Positions 1-20,653 are shown, numbered from the stretch's first letter. The stretch is 64,000 nucleotides of DNA from Engraulis encrasicolus (GCF_034702125.1 NC_085872.1:24854502-24918501), one strand, 5' to 3'. Made by a program: numbers and translations. The notes: generated by a model from the letters alone, not told the origin.

Positions 1-531
1 AAACCCATCTCTTCCCTGTCATTCTCACCTGGCACCCTGCCTAGTCATAGTTAGCCCTCTCATAGACACGACTCGCACCCACAGACAACTGCAGGCTGGC
101 ACCCACAGACAACTGCAGAGACCAGTGACTCTCAAACTGTGGGTCATGGCCTTCTGGTGGCCTCGTTGACACCCTTCCAAGTAGGCCTTGAAATAATTTT
201 CTAAAAATGTAAATAATATTAGTGTGTGCGTTGCTGTTGATTTGATTAAAATTTCGATTGGAATAGGTTGGGAACCCCTGGCCTAGACTGGGGGCTATGA
301 ATAGGCAGGTCCAGCCAGAGGGCATCCTTTCTGCCTGAAATGTGTTCTTTGATCCAAACAAACAAAACTAAATAGATATTTTTCCTCATCCCCGTTTTTT
401 TCCCAGGGTGTTGACAAGATGACTGGGTGACTAAGAGAAACAACGATCCCAATACGGATACTATACCTTCAGAAAAAAGGTGGATGGACTGAAAGGGGAT
501 ATGAATAGACAAAATGTGACCAAACTTCAAA

Positions 532-567
532 CATTACCATTACCATTACCATTCCATTACCATTGTG
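532..567 (+). repeat. Short ATTACC hexamer tandem repeat
   Basis: About five imperfect copies of ATTACC/ATTCC occur in a row. It is a simple-sequence repeat with no visible function. Confidence 0.7.
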
Positions 568-829
568 ATAAACCACGAGATTAACATTCTTGGTTAGCAG
601 ATTCTTTGCAAGCAGCTGATAGTGCTAGTGATGGTAGTTTGGCCGGAGGCTTAGAGCCATGCAGAGATGGACTGGGAAGGTCATGAGGACATGTGGGCTG
701 CTGTAGGGAGCTGTTCTGGGTAGGGGGTGAACATGGGCAGCCAACAGGAGCGTCCGCCTGCCCAAAGACGTCCTCTGCTCTTCTGCCCTCTATGTTGAGC
801 TGGTAAGATGGAATGAAGGGGGGAGGGGG

Positions 830-1021
830 CAGTGGTGTAGTCTACGTAGAACACGGGTATACGGAGTATACCCACTTCTACATTTCAGGGATTTCAGTAT
901 ATCCACTTAAAATTGATTGATCCATTGCTTTGAATAGCACAAATATATACAGTATACCCACCTCAAAAAAATCTCAAATATACAGTATACCCGCAATAAA
1001 AAAAAGTAGACTACACCACTG
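830..1021. mobile_element. hAT-like MITE with perfect 8-bp target duplication
   Basis: The ends are CAGTGGTGTAGTCTAC and its inverse GTAGACTACACCACTG. The flanks GGAGGGGG (822-829) and GGAGGGGG (1022-1029) are identical, giving an 8-bp target site duplication typical of hAT transposons. The interior (~190 bp) has no coding capacity, so this is a non-autonomous copy. The CAGTG ends also fit hAT. The perfect duplication suggests a fairly young insertion. Confidence 0.85.
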
Positions 1022-2317
1022 GGAGGGGGTGTTGGACAGATCTAAACTGACAGTCCACTTGCAGTCTGTGTCAGGTCCTCTTTCCCTTCTGCTGCACTCT
1101 CCCTAGCCCACCCCACCCCACCCCTGATGGCTGACATATACTGTATCTTTCCCTTATTGTTGGCTCTCTGCCACATGTCTGTAGAGTTGTGTTATCAGTA
1201 ATATTTAGTATATATATGTATGTTTATGTCATCATCATCTTGTGTCTTTGCACATCAGTGGGTGTATGTGTATGGGTGGTTGCTGAAACAACACATTTTT
1301 GTGAAAGCGTGGTAAAACTATATTCATCATGGTACACAAATTGTATGCCACACATTCCTGGTGTGTACATGTTTTTGTATACTTTCAGTTTAAACAAAAT
1401 GGACCTTGCTCCAAACACTTCACTTTGTTAGATACTGTGAGCACATGACTTTAGTGTAACAGCGTGGAGTGGACTGGCACAACCGCTATCACAGTCACAC
1501 TGCAGATTGGTCTCAATGTCCCTGGTCTGCCGTATTGAAACATCACCAGACGGCAGAAGGACAAAGTGAGGTGGTGGGCCCCTCTCCTGTGCGCTCTGCT
1601 CTGCTCTGCTCTGCTCTTGGGTACTTCTTTGTGGTGGGGTGTGGTGGGCGAGACAGATAGAGAGAGGACCAGATGGGCAGTGGCTGCCCGGGGCCTGCTA
1701 GCTGGGAGCTAGCTGGGCAGTTGGTTGGGTGGGCTGGGCAGGAGCACGGGGCACCAGTGGTGGTTGAGTACCCGCCTTGTGCTCTTGCCATGTGTCAGTT
1801 TGAAGGGCTCTCAGTTTGCCATGAATTGCAGAGGAGTGGCCCCAATGGCCCCTTTCTCCCATGTTCTTGAGTGACCTGGCCTATCACCATCAATTTTAGG
1901 CTACTCCATCCTCAATAACCTACATCCGCAATAAAATTGTGGGCTACTAAGATTTTATGAATGAAAACCAAAGACGTTGCCATGCTTTGCAGATGATTGC
2001 CTACACTTTGGTCATGAAGCAGTAGACAGTAATAAGTCTGGACTGATTCTGTAACCCAGTTTGTAAACGTTTTGCCTTTAAAACAGATTTATTAACATTA
2101 AACATGTCTTCTTACAACAAAGATAATGCTGGGTGCATGGGCTGTGACCTGGGTTTCTGTCTCTCGTCTGGTTTGAGCATGCCCTTCATGGTGATTATGA
2201 CTCAAATTTTAAGACTACTTTGAGATCTTTCCCCTCAGCAAGACTGAAAAGGAATAGTGGAGAAATGTGTGTGTTGTGAATTATTATAAGTCCATGATAT
2301 GATTGCATATCATAGAG

Positions 2318-2683
2318 CAGTGGTTCCCAACCTTTTTCTTCAGGGACCCATATTTTTACCATTCTAAGCTTTGGTGACCCAATCGTGAAAGCGCCCGCAC
2401 GAGAGGGAGTCACATGATACTCTCTTTCCGGCGAAAACTCATTTGTTATTTTATTCCTCAATTTGTCTTCAGTCAAATATAGAATAACTGTTTCATGTAT
2501 CACTTACATTTTGTTGCTTCTCTGCATATTAGTTACTTTAAATGCTTTGTCATTTATTCAACGTGGGCTATATATGGTAGGCCTATTAAAATGAAACCCC
2601 TTAAAATCAAGAGGGCTTCGCGACCCACTGTGGATCTTGGCGACCCATAGGTTGGGTCCTGACCCATAGGTTGGGAACCACTG
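2318..2683. mobile_element. hAT-like MITE (CAGTGGTTCCCAACC ends)
   Basis: The left end CAGTGGTTCCCAACC is mirrored by GGTTGGGAACCACTG on the right. The flanks TCATAGAG and TAATAGAA match at 6 of 8 positions, consistent with a decayed 8-bp hAT duplication. The interior is non-coding. A related degraded fragment appears to lie at about 117-290. Confidence 0.75.
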
Positions 2684-2851
2684 TAATAGAACATCATACT
2701 CCTTACAGTGCAAACTAGTGACGCCGCTATAGTGCCCGTTTACAGTCATTTTCATAATTTCATAGCTGGCAATTGGTTGATTTGCTGTAGGCTACAGATT
2801 GCGTGGGTTCATTTAATGAGTTTATTATTTTCATTTCTGACCTGCTCATTA

Positions 2852-2970
<119 letters not shown>

Positions 2971-3603
2971 TAACCTATACGTGCGTTGCACAGCTCCCTA
3001 ATCAATTTGGACACAAGGGTGTCAAAATGCAGGATTCTCTTCATTAACTTTAAATACGTCATTATAATATGTGTATCTATTCAGACTCCTGCAGTGATGC
3101 TTGTGTGAAACAATGATAATATGCCAGCCCATGTAAGGCCTATAGGTCTGACGCCTGATATTATAAGCAGTTAAGCAATGTAGTTTATGGTTATAGAGTT
3201 GGTGTCTATTTTTCAATCTCTAAAACATCACAAAGACTTGATATCAACCTAATGTTGTTCTATATTGTTTTTCAAGTTATCACTTGGGGTGGCAGCAATT
3301 TAACGCCATTATTTATTTAGTTTGTTGCGCCTCTCAATTTGACTTGAGTCTATTGCCACCTTGTGGCATTGAAGAGCTATCAATGCATGGTACAAAGTGA
3401 ATCCTGGGACTTCAGTATCTTCTTTTACACATGTCTCAACTTCCCTTAGCATTCTGCCTTTTATTTTGAATTTCATAGTATTGCACTGCAAGATATTGAT
3501 GTTGATCCTGCCACATGTAGTCTAGAACTACTCGTTATTCTTTTTAGGTCCCTGATGCAGACACATGTAGGAAGTTGACAGCAAGCCCATACGGCCCAAC
3601 AAA

Positions 3604-3799
3604 TGAAGAGTTCAGATGCAAAACCCCCTAAGTGCCTTTTCAGAAAATAATCTTAATTCATTTTTATTCAATATAAAGCTATCTAAATTGCATATTTTTT
3701 ACATGAATGTAAACCAAACCAACAACGGGGTTCCCTAAAAATATAGAAGTGCAGGTCTTCAGAAATGGAGTTAGAGGGTTTTGCATCTGAACTCTTCAA
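3604..3799. mobile_element. MITE, family with GAAGAGTTCAGATGCAAAAC ends, copy 1
   Basis: The ends GAAGAGTTCAGATGCAAAAC and the inverse GTTTTGCATCTGAACTCTTC bracket about 195 bp of AT-rich, non-coding DNA. A second copy lies at 32350-32587, so this is a dispersed non-autonomous DNA element. The target duplication is unclear. Confidence 0.75.
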
Positions 3800-4159
3800 A
3801 TCAAGAACGCCGAAACTATGCCAACATTGAAACTGAGAAAAATGACCTTTGGAGATACAGCCATTCATCATTCTTGCTCTGAGCTGAGTGAAATGACTAA
3901 AATGATTTTACTGTCCAGCCTAAGCAGTTTTAAGTAGATTATTTACATGTGGCTGTTTTGTTACTCATATTACTAGGCTATATTATTTGCATATCAATCA
4001 TATTACTGCATTAGGCCTAGTGAATGTTGTGTTTTTGACATAAAAATTGTGTACACATAGTCAATTTCCAAACTGCAAAAATCTATTGAAAATACTATAT
4101 TGTGCAATTTCTGGAATCACAATGGGACACCAGTTATCCTAGGCCTAGGCCTACTGCAA

Positions 4160-4265
4160 TAGCACATTCAGGGCTTGACACTGGCACCTGCCATCCGGCC
4201 AAATGCTGGTAAAACTTGGCTGTGGCTGTTAATAATTTCAGTGTCACCAGCCAATTTGGCAGGTT
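4160..4265. repeat. Dispersed repeat fragment, shared with 8402-8497
   Basis: The text around TTGACACTGGCACCTGCCA followed by GGCCAAATGCTGG and AAAACTTGGCTGTGGCT is closely matched at 8402-8497. Two copies in one window indicate an interspersed repeat. I cannot name its class. Confidence 0.5.
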
Positions 4266-4310
4266 ACTTATTCCTTGGTATGACTTATCAGAGTAGCCTA
4301 TTTTCTGTGC

Positions 4311-4618
4311 TTAAAGTGATACTGTCCCATTTTTGGAAATAAGCTTATTTTACACCTTCCCTTGAGTTAAATAATAGGGTTTTACCGTTCTCTTGCACTT
4401 TCGACCATTTTCTGGGTATGGCAGTGCAAATTTTACCTCCAGTTAGCCACCAGCTGGTCTCATAGGACTCAATGTTAACTTCTAGCTTGGAGGTAAAATT
4501 TGCACTACCATATCCAGAGAACGGTTGAAAGTACAAGAGAACGGTAAAACTCTATTATCTAACTCAAGGGGAGGTGTAAAATAAGCTTATTTCCAAAAAT
4601 GGGACAGTATCACTTTAA
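4311..4618. mobile_element. TTAA-flanked foldback MITE
   Basis: The left arm TTAAAGTGATACTGTCCC is mirrored by GGGACAGTATCACTTTAA, and the arms continue for over 100 bp (for example AAATAAGCTTATTT on both sides). TTAA at both borders fits piggyBac- or Kolobok-type target duplication. There is no coding capacity. Its right border overlaps the left border of the next foldback (4616-5044). Confidence 0.75.
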
Positions 4619-5044
4619 AGGATAACTTCAGTCAATTTCAACATGCTGTTGTAAGTAATGCTCACATTACCCTGGACATGTCAGTATGTGAGATTTTTTT
4701 CTCCTTCTTCAGCCTTTTCCGAGATCCTGGTCATTGTAATGGGGGCAGCTGTTTGTTTACATTTCAAAAAAACATCTTGCTTTATTCCCAAAAACATCCA
4801 AAAGGTTATGCAACATCAGCAGACAACTAGCAAACAGCGATACCTTTTGGAAAACATTTGGAGTAGGCCTATGTTAAGAATTTTTTAAATGTACACAAAA
4901 GCTGCCCCCATTAGAATAGCTCAGATTTCGGAAAGGGCTGAGACGAAAAATGCAGTATCACCGGGTAGGCCTACTGACAAGTCAATGGTAGCGTGAGCAA
5001 TACAACAGCATAGGCCTATTGAAAATGGCTGAAGTGGTCCTTTA
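4616..5044. mobile_element. Second foldback element abutting the first
   Basis: The left arm starts TAAAGGATAACTTCAG and contains CAACATGCTGTTGTA; the right arm contains TACAACAGCATAGG and ends in GGTCCTTTA. The arms are diverged inverted repeats of about 70 bp. The element shares the TTTAAA junction with the preceding MITE, so one probably inserted at the edge of the other. Confidence 0.6.
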
Positions 5045-7223
5045 GGCCTAAGTTCAAGAAAAAGCTCATATCAGTTACGGTTTCTATTTTTTCGATTTAT
5101 TTCCATGTAGAAAGCTACAGTAGGCCTATGGACTCTCTTGCTTTTGCAGCTCATCTTCTGACTTGCGATGTGCGGTATCATGATTAAAAAAAAATGTGAA
5201 AAAGGTGTGAAAAAGATAATAGAGCTCGAAAGTGACGTCACTTCCCCCGATTTCATGGGACCTCAACGGCGTTTTTAGCCGAAAATCGTAGCATGTAATC
5301 CAATGGCGGTATTAAAATGGCATTTCGATCCCCTTCGAGTTGTACCACGAGCTCCATATATGTTGTTTCTGATATTTTTGCTTAATTTTTCGTACGAACC
5401 CCCACATTTTTTAGAAAGCTGTGTTTCTTCACATTTTTCATGCCGACGGCCTCGGAACAAAACATTGATACTTCTGCATGAATAATCTTTATCTATCATC
5501 TTAAACAGCATATTTGTAGCCCAGCGCATATCATGACTGAGATCAGAAGATTTACTCGCTACCACGTTGTTAGATGGTCCGTGAAATGCGGAACTAAGGG
5601 GCGGGACTTTCAAGCTCTATGAAGCCCTGAACATATTCTATGTATAATAGACAGTCCTCTTGTGTCTGACTGTTGAAGCCTATTTGCTGTAGCGTAATAA
5701 ATAATAGATAACATTTATTTCAAAAACATATTTAAAATGGGGAGTGCCAACATTTTGCAACTGGATCTGCCAATCATTCATATTGATGATTAAGAATGTC
5801 TAGTCTTGCATTTGAGTAAATAGTGTACTTTTATTTTGACATTGTGGCTAACTTTTAGCCTCCTTGGCTAACACCTTCTGATATCCTGTTCGCCAGTTTA
5901 CTGCTGCTGCATTGAAGGCAGCTGAAGTTCGTGTAAATAGCAGTATTGGTTTCGGTACCAGTGGGCAGTTGTAGTTTAAGAGTGATATCGGACTGGATTT
6001 CTTTGAGTAGGACCGAGAGAAACAGCACAGTAAGGTAAAAGAAACTGTTATCACAATTTTCTCCCTCGTTCGTTAAACATATTGTCAGCATACTGAGGTG
6101 TCATCTGTCAACACATCACCGATAGCGATTGGGCTAGCCACAACGAGAAAAGCTAGCCTGTAAGGAAACAGTTGTTTGTTATTCATCTTCTCTGACCTAT
6201 AATGGTACGTTTGGTCAACACACAATGTATTAAAACGGTCATAATAGTATCGCAGGTGTCTCGTGCATGATCGTGCACTTCAATTTACGTGCTATCTAGA
6301 GCTAAGGTTAAGTGGGTCGAGAAGATACCCTGCTAGCTCAGAAGCTAGCCCAGTAGAGGCTCTAGTATTTGCATCAATAGAAGTGTTTGCTAGTGTATCT
6401 TAATCTCCCAGGCACCACCAGGCAGCAGTTTTGCTTGTAGGGTTTCTGATTTGGACGCAAACTCAGTTCTTCACGATAGTGAATCCTTTACGTTCCTACA
6501 CAGGATAAGCGCAATGTTGTGATGAGTAAAAATGCTGCGATAGCCACCTTTGTTCCGTAATAACTAGCACTGGTATCGAGAAACACGGTAAAGTGATGAT
6601 GGGAGAGAGAGAAAACACAAAACAATAATAGCACTGATGCTCACTGTGTTGTTGTGGCCATGCTTTGCACGGCGTTAATGATTTCACCCAAAAATGTTTT
6701 CGCAATGAGCTAATATCTCCCCAGGCGCAGCTTAGACCCCGTTAACTGGAAATAAACAACAGAGGTGCAGTCACCCATTTACTTACTGTGGTTGGTTTCT
6801 GAGAAAGCTACGTCTTTTGCACAAGGTATTAGTATTCCGTTCAAATTTAAAAATCGAAAAGAAACAAAAGCGCCCGTTAAACCCCAAAACAAACGCAACA
6901 ACCTCCCGGATACCCAAAATGCACATTCAATGGTTAATAAAGTAACTGTTCCTGACCTCAATCTAGACGCAGAGATATAGCTCAAAGGGAGAGCAAGTGG
7001 TTGTAAAATGACGGTAAAACTGCCCCATTGGTATTTACCTTGGTGAATTGACCATGGTCTACTGTTGGGATATATGGTACATTTTCAGACATTGTGTTTG
7101 TTGTCTCAGGTTGTTAATACAATATAATAATGGAATGTTTGCTAATTGGAAAGCTTGTTCACATGAAATGCGTCTAATCTTTGCAGGCCATCTGAAGTTT
7201 AATCTTCAGATTTTCTCAACACT

Positions 7224-15135
<7,912 letters not shown>

Positions 15136-15335
15136 GAAGACCATGGGATGTCTTCTGCATAGACTTGAACTCTGTGTCCATAGAGGCATTGTATTGATAT
15201 GGGTACGTCTGAGATTTTTATTTTCCATGTTAGACTTTTTAGATGAGAGACCTCGTTTTTTTTTCTTGATTTGCGTTTAATGTATTTATTTGGAGATATG
15301 TCTGGGTTGAAGGACAGGACGTGAACTGTAGGGAT

Positions 15336-15541
15336 CAGGCTTGTACAAAATTCCAAATGGAAAGAACTTCAATTCAAAATAATGCCATAATACGAACACT
15401 AGGTGGTGCCATTACCTTGAATTTCTTTGAATTTAATCTACACCACCCATTGGAAGTACATAGAACACCACCACCTAGTGTTCGTATTATGGCATTACTT
15501 TGAATTGAAATTCTTTCCATTCGGAATTTCATACAAGCCTG
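15336..15541. mobile_element. hAT-like MITE inside the short-isoform 3' UTR of dnajb6
   Basis: The ends CAGGCTTGTA and TACAAGCCTG are flanked by identical 8-bp sequences GTAGGGAT (15328-15335 and 15542-15549). The two arms of about 85 bp are inverted repeats (for example ATAATACGAACACTAGGTGG against CCACCTAGTGTTCGTATTAT). The element lies between the stop at 15135 and the poly(A) signals, so it would be transcribed as a hairpin. Confidence 0.9.
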
Positions 15542-16655
15542 GTAGGGATGTAATGATGTCGGAATCTCGCGATCGGAGGAGACAAGAACTTTTTTATACA
15601 TGATATAAAAAACAAGACATCTAATTGGAAAACCGAATGTTTACCGGTACATTCATTCACAACAGAGTCTGGTGTGTAGACTGGACACTGCACATGTATT
15701 TCATTCAATATTTGTACCTCATTAAAAGCAGTCAAAGCAAGAAAAGCCATTCATATGACACTAGAGACAATAGTTGTGTTATCTTGTATGATGTCTAACG
15801 AGGAAGGTGTACTCTGGTACAATGATGTGTCAGTGTGGGGACTGTCTAGTACTACTGATTATGTCTTTATAATCAGCTATGGACAGGAGAAGGCAATTAT
15901 AGGCTTCATGGTGCGTGGTGAGCTCAGCTATTGTCACATGTTTCTACAGAAATCCACTTTTACATCCAAACACAGTTTTTCATGCTGTGAATATGCATTT
16001 TAAGACAGCGTGGGGTCAATTACCTTTTACACTTCAACAATTAACATTCCATTTTGAAACACTAAAGATACATGTACCAAGGCAGCCAATAATGCTTCCT
16101 GGCATAAGGCCTTTTAAATGGTCTTTCTGATTTACAGTATGTCTTTGACACTTGACACATGTTGATGATGTGTGGGTTTTTGAGCTCTTAAGCAGTAATG
16201 AATGTGAACATTGTAACACAATGGACCATAGGAACAGTATTGTCATTGGAAACCGGGGTCAAAGGTGACGGGTGTGCATGCCGTGGTGTGTTCTGCTTAC
16301 TTTTCACTTTCACTTCCTGCATGTGAGCAGCTGAAGCTGAGCTACACTTCTACACACTTCTGAGATGTGATTTCATGCTGTCATTGGTCCAAGACAGTAT
16401 TATTCAGACACTTTTTATCATGATGTCGTGAAATTGGCGACACCATTACATCCCTAGTGGTCAGTGCATTTGTTTTATTTTTGAGACCATGGCATTGTAC
16501 GACTTTAGATTATTGTTTTGTTTTTATTTTGTCTTGGTTCCCCTCTTTGTCTGTTTGCCGTTGACTGTACCATAGTTTTTTTTTCATGGGTAAAGAACCC
16601 CTGGGGGTAGTTTGGGTAGTGCTATAGGGAAAGGAATACATCATGCATTTAAACT

Positions 16656-16661
16656 AATAAA
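16656..16661 (+). terminator. dnajb6: Candidate poly(A) signal, dnajb6 short isoform
   Basis: AATAAA lies 1.5 kb after the short-isoform stop. It may be used as a proximal site. Confidence 0.5.
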
Positions 16662-16978
16662 GCATGACTGCATCGAGTGTTGACCAGTGCCCAGTTGGAT
16701 GAACGTAACTTTGTTAGTCTTTGAAACTTGTTCTTGTTCTTTCATTTACATTTATTTTATGTAAGTGCTGGCAGTGTCATTTAAAATGTAACAATATGCA
16801 ATTTTATTTCTCTCCCTTTTTATGTACTGTACGCATGTATGCCAACAGCACCAGATGTTAATAGTCTTAATGTTATTATTATCATGTTATGATATTATGA
16901 TTCTGAAATCAAAAGTGATGATCTATGTAATATATGAATATAAGGACTTTTGTGTTCTTTGTAAGACCATTTCGAATC

Positions 16979-16984
16979 AATAAA
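16979..16984 (+). terminator. dnajb6: Candidate poly(A) signal, dnajb6 short isoform (distal)
   Basis: AATAAA is followed within 40 bases by T-rich and GT-rich sequence (CATCCTTTTCTGGGGATGTG), as expected of a cleavage site. It fits the end of an 1.8-kb 3' UTR for the short isoform. Confidence 0.6.
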
Positions 16985-17149
16985 TGAGTTTCATCCTTTT
17001 CTGGGGATGTGGGAGCTTTGGCCGTTGTGTGATGCTGTGTGTTAGACCTAACCTTTTCCACCGATGACAACCACCAATGCATCTGTGTGAGAACTTTGCT
17101 AATTTGTGCATGCCCTCACACGCCCTCCGAGGCAGCTTTCACTGGTTGC

Positions 17150-17253
<104 letters not shown>

Positions 17254-17999
17254 AGTGTTGCATTTCAGCTGATGTCATGCAGATCAGTGGCTCACAGTTC
17301 TGCATATAACTTTTTTTTTAATAACAGAAAAAAAAGAGAGCGGGGATGGATGCTCTCAGATAACACCCAAGACATAAAGAAATGTGTACAGCCAATGTAA
17401 AAGAAAAATAGTGATATGAATATTAGTATTGTTCATCAAAGCCATACTTCAACTTTGTTGATGTCCAGTACATTTGGGGGGTATGACAGCTGCTTATTCT
17501 GCTGATTTTGAATGTTTTGGCAAAAAAAGACATTCCCTTCCAGTAATTGTGTTTTTAAATTGGTTTGGTGGTGCTTTGTCCACATTTTTTCCTTTTCCCA
17601 AGTACATCAAGCAATGACGGTTAGCACATGCATGGCATCTTACTAACAAGCGATGTGTTTTTTGTTACGCTCTGAAAGTGCAAATTTCTGGATCTTTAAA
17701 GGTACAGTATAACATTTCTACTTAATTCTCCATGTTTCCAGTGGCTCGTGGTTTTAATGACCCTTCATGGTTTGTAAACTCTCCTACTACCGTTACTGAC
17801 ACAAATGAACCGATGAATTTTCTCACTCTCAGTTCATTTGGCATGTGATCGACTTTTCTTTTTTTTTTTTTTTTTTTAACGATTTGAATACCTCCTCACC
17901 TCACCTGTAGAATAAGTAGGTAGACTCTCCTTCGTGGCATTTTCACTGCCCTCAGCTAAGTTCCTCTCCCTAATGTGTGTGTCCTGTTCTGGCCTTTAG

Positions 18000-18277
18000 G
18001 AGCGGCCCAGGGGTTGTCGCTAGAGGCGGGCCACAGGCCAAGGGAGGAGGTGCGGGCCAGCTCTTCCTCCTCAGCCCCCCAGCAGCAGCAGCAGCAGCAG
18101 CAGCACAGTTCCAGGCCGGCCCCGGCCAAGCGGGCTGCTCCCAGCCCCATCCCCATCCCCAGCACAGACACCCAGTCCCAGCACAGCTCAGCTCAGGGTG
18201 AGTCCCACAGACAAGTGGACGGCAAGCGGAAGAGGCCAGCGCAGCAGGAGGGGGTGAAGAAGCACAAGGCCGTATGA
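18000..18277 (+). CDS. dnajb6: Alternative last coding exon of dnajb6 (long, nuclear-type isoform)
   Basis: An internal donor at 15101 (GTAAGG, inside the Gly-Lys codons of exon 7) joins in frame to the acceptor ending at 17999. The long form then uses 15030-15100 plus 18000-18277, 1068 nt in total or 355 residues. Human DNAJB6a and b are made in the same way, by splicing versus retention at this site, and the long form is nuclear. This tail is low complexity, with five Ser, eight Gln (18081-18104) and Pro/Ala-rich stretches, and ends with a basic bipartite-like signal (KRKRP ... KKHK) that could act as a nuclear localisation signal. The sequence beyond the splice resembles human only in being disordered and basic. 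Confidence 0.85.
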
Positions 18278-18451
18278 TCGTGACGTCAGTCAGCCACCCC
18301 TACTGACGTCGGAACCAGATTCAGAATGCCAGGTGGACTTCCAAACAACAACGCCTGTGACTGCGGGGCAGTGACGCCACCTAATGTTCCTGAAGCACTC
18401 GTTTAGTGAGGGCATTCTCAACCTGTGGCTTACACAACAGCTGTATGAGTG

Positions 18452-19108
18452 TTAAAGGAGAAGTCCAGTTTTTTGAACATTAAGGCCATTTTCTGAGTGG
18501 TCTGCAATGTTTTAGAGTCCCCCTCACCGTTTATTTCATGATTGCTGCAGTCTCTGTTATTTGGCTGATTTGGATTTGATCTCAACTAGCTTTAGAATGG
18601 CCGTCTATGGGCACCTGCAACTCTGTTCTTAAAATCACCTTTAACATTTGTTTTGAAGAATATGCAACTCAGCAAGTGTTCAACAGTATTCACTGGTGTT
18701 CCTTAGCAATTTTTGTAGCGAAATATGGCATCTGTCATGTTTTATGTGTGTTTTATGTAGCAATTTGTAAATTAAGTTTCACTTTCACTTTCACTTTCTT
18801 TCACAAAATGGCAAATAAAAAATGACAGAAGCCAAATTTCGCCTTGAAACTTATTAGGGACTGCTAGTGAACACCCCTAACCACTTTGTGAGCTGTAGAC
18901 TTTCGAAAACAAATGTTAAAGTTGATTTTAAGAACAGAGTTGCAGGTGCTCATAGACGGCCATTCTAAAGCTGGTTGAGATCAAATCCAAATCAGCCAAA
19001 TAACAGAGACTGCAGCAAACATGAAATAAACGGTGAGGGGGACTCTAAAACATTGCAGACCACTCAGAAAATGGCCTTAATGTTCAAAAAACTGGACTTC
19101 CCCTTTAA
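18452..19108. mobile_element. TTAA-flanked long foldback in the long-isoform 3' UTR of dnajb6
   Basis: The left arm begins TTAAAGGAGAAGTCCAGTTT and the right arm ends with the inverse AAACTGGACTTCCCCTTTAA. The arms match for roughly 190 bp or more (for example GAATGGCCGTCTATG against CATAGACGGCCATTC). TTAA at both borders suggests a piggyBac- or Kolobok-like non-autonomous element. It lies between the long-isoform stop (18277) and the AATAAA at 19599, so it would be in the mature 3' UTR. Confidence 0.85.
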
Positions 19109-19598
19109 GAGACGAGGAATGTCTTAAATAGAAAAACAAGAATCCTGATAAATCACTGTACAAATTGGCTATCCACATCGGCTGTACGCACAATGGGAAC
19201 ATAGGGAGTGATGTTTTTGTGTGTTGTTTATAAGACTGTTGTGTTAACGGGTGTGAGTGTTGTGCGTCAGACTTTTACAGACATGAACTCTGAGCAGTAA
19301 AGAGTCTTGCGTTTGTGGGATATTTAAAATCTGCAAGATATGTTTTTTTCTGAAAACTTCAGCGCTGTGATATATTTGGAAACGTAATTAAGATTCAGAC
19401 TCAATCATTCGCAAACAAAAGTAACTGCTTTTTTCCAATTCGTTTTATATTAACCGCAATGTTTCTTGGTAACAGCAGTGCTGCCTCAGTTCAAGTCTTG
19501 AGGTATGTTGCACACTTTTTTTTTAAAATGTAACTTAACTTTTTATCACAGAACTCTTGATGACAAGTTTTACACTGTCTTATATTTATAGAGTGATT

Positions 19599-19604
19599 AA
19601 TAAA
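19599..19604 (+). terminator. dnajb6: Candidate poly(A) signal, dnajb6 long isoform
   Basis: AATAAA is followed by a T-rich stretch (ATTTTCCCC), 1.3 kb after the long-isoform stop. It is the best candidate for the end of the long transcript. Confidence 0.55.
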
Positions 19605-19694
19605 TATTTTCCCCTTTCAGAGTACCTTTGGTCTATATAGTAGTTAATTGCCATACACATTAACTGCAAAATGCCCAAATTAAAAGATTATTAT

Positions 19695-20099
19695 TAGTGT
19701 TGCACCGATACCGATACCAGTATCGGTGGATCGGCACTAAAATGGTGGTATCGGTATCGGCGAGTACCAACAAATAGGGCACCGATACCATTTACAGGTG
19801 CTTGTATGACACTTAAACAGCCTTGAAATTAGTTATTTCATAGAGGTATTTAAAAAGTATAAAACGTTTTGCTGGATTCACTTTGTATTAGTCTTTTTCC
19901 TGTTTCACAAAGGTAGGCAGCAGCCTGACAAAGCCATGCAATGATTTTACATCCAAGTAGTATGCACTACACCCTTCATATATATACATTTCAAATAGGG
20001 TGGTATCGGTATCGGTATGGTATCGGTATCGGCCGATACTGCACAGCCAGGTATCGGGTATCGGTATCAGGGCCAAAAAATGGTATCGGTGCAACACTA
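19695..20099. mobile_element. hAT-like MITE (TAGTGTTGCACCGATACC ends)
   Basis: The ends TAGTGTTGCACCGATACC and GGTATCGGTGCAACACTA flank about 405 bp rich in the word GGTATCGG. The flanks ATTATTAT and GTTATTAT match at 7 of 8 positions, consistent with a hAT target duplication. There is no coding content. It occupies much of the dnajb6-trpa1 spacer. Confidence 0.85.
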
Positions 20100-20190
20100 G
20101 TTATTATATTATAGAAAGAATAGGATTACAGTATCTAGATGTCCCATGTTAGCTTTCCTCCCTAAGCAGTGAGGGTCAACCTGGAGTCAT

Positions 20191-20653
20191 TAGTTACAAT
20201 CCAGTGCCACATATTCCAAATGACCTGGTTTTACCTGTCCAATTCAACCAGGTGATTGCCCAGGGTTATGGTTATGCCCAGAGCCGTCTAATAAGAGTTG
20301 CGTCAACCGGGGACCAGGAAGTCGGTTGGTGATGTGATTCGCGTAGATTAAAATATTTCTTAACAGCAACCCTCTGTTTGCTGGAAACTGACACAGAACC
20401 ATTACATACCAAACAAAGATTAAGTACAAACGAATAACATTACCTTTACCACATTTTCTGTGTTCCACGGCCACCTCCTAGAACTAAGTAACTACTTCTA
20501 TTGGAACTAAAGTCAATGGACCATAGGGGTCTATGGGAGTAACGTAACTCTCTTATTAGACGGCTCTGGCTATGGCCAACCTGGTTGATCACCTGATTGA
20601 ATTGGGCAGGTAAAACCAGGTCATTTGGAATAAGTGGCACTGGCTTGTAGCTA
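20191..20653. mobile_element. Foldback element downstream of the trpa1 stop
   Basis: The left arm (CAGTGCCACATATTCCAAAT, then GACCTGGTTTTACCTG) is mirrored by the right arm (CAGGTAAAACCAGGTC, then ATTTGGAATAAGTGGCACTG). The arms are about 110 bp and also share GAGCCGTCTAATAAGAG. It sits 70 bp after the trpa1 stop codon, so probably in the trpa1 3' UTR. No poly(A) signal for trpa1 was located. Confidence 0.8.

Noticed and set aside
5848..6091. A 78-codon - strand frame near the likely dnajb6 promoter
   Set aside because: No recognisable protein, no splice structure and no support beyond length.
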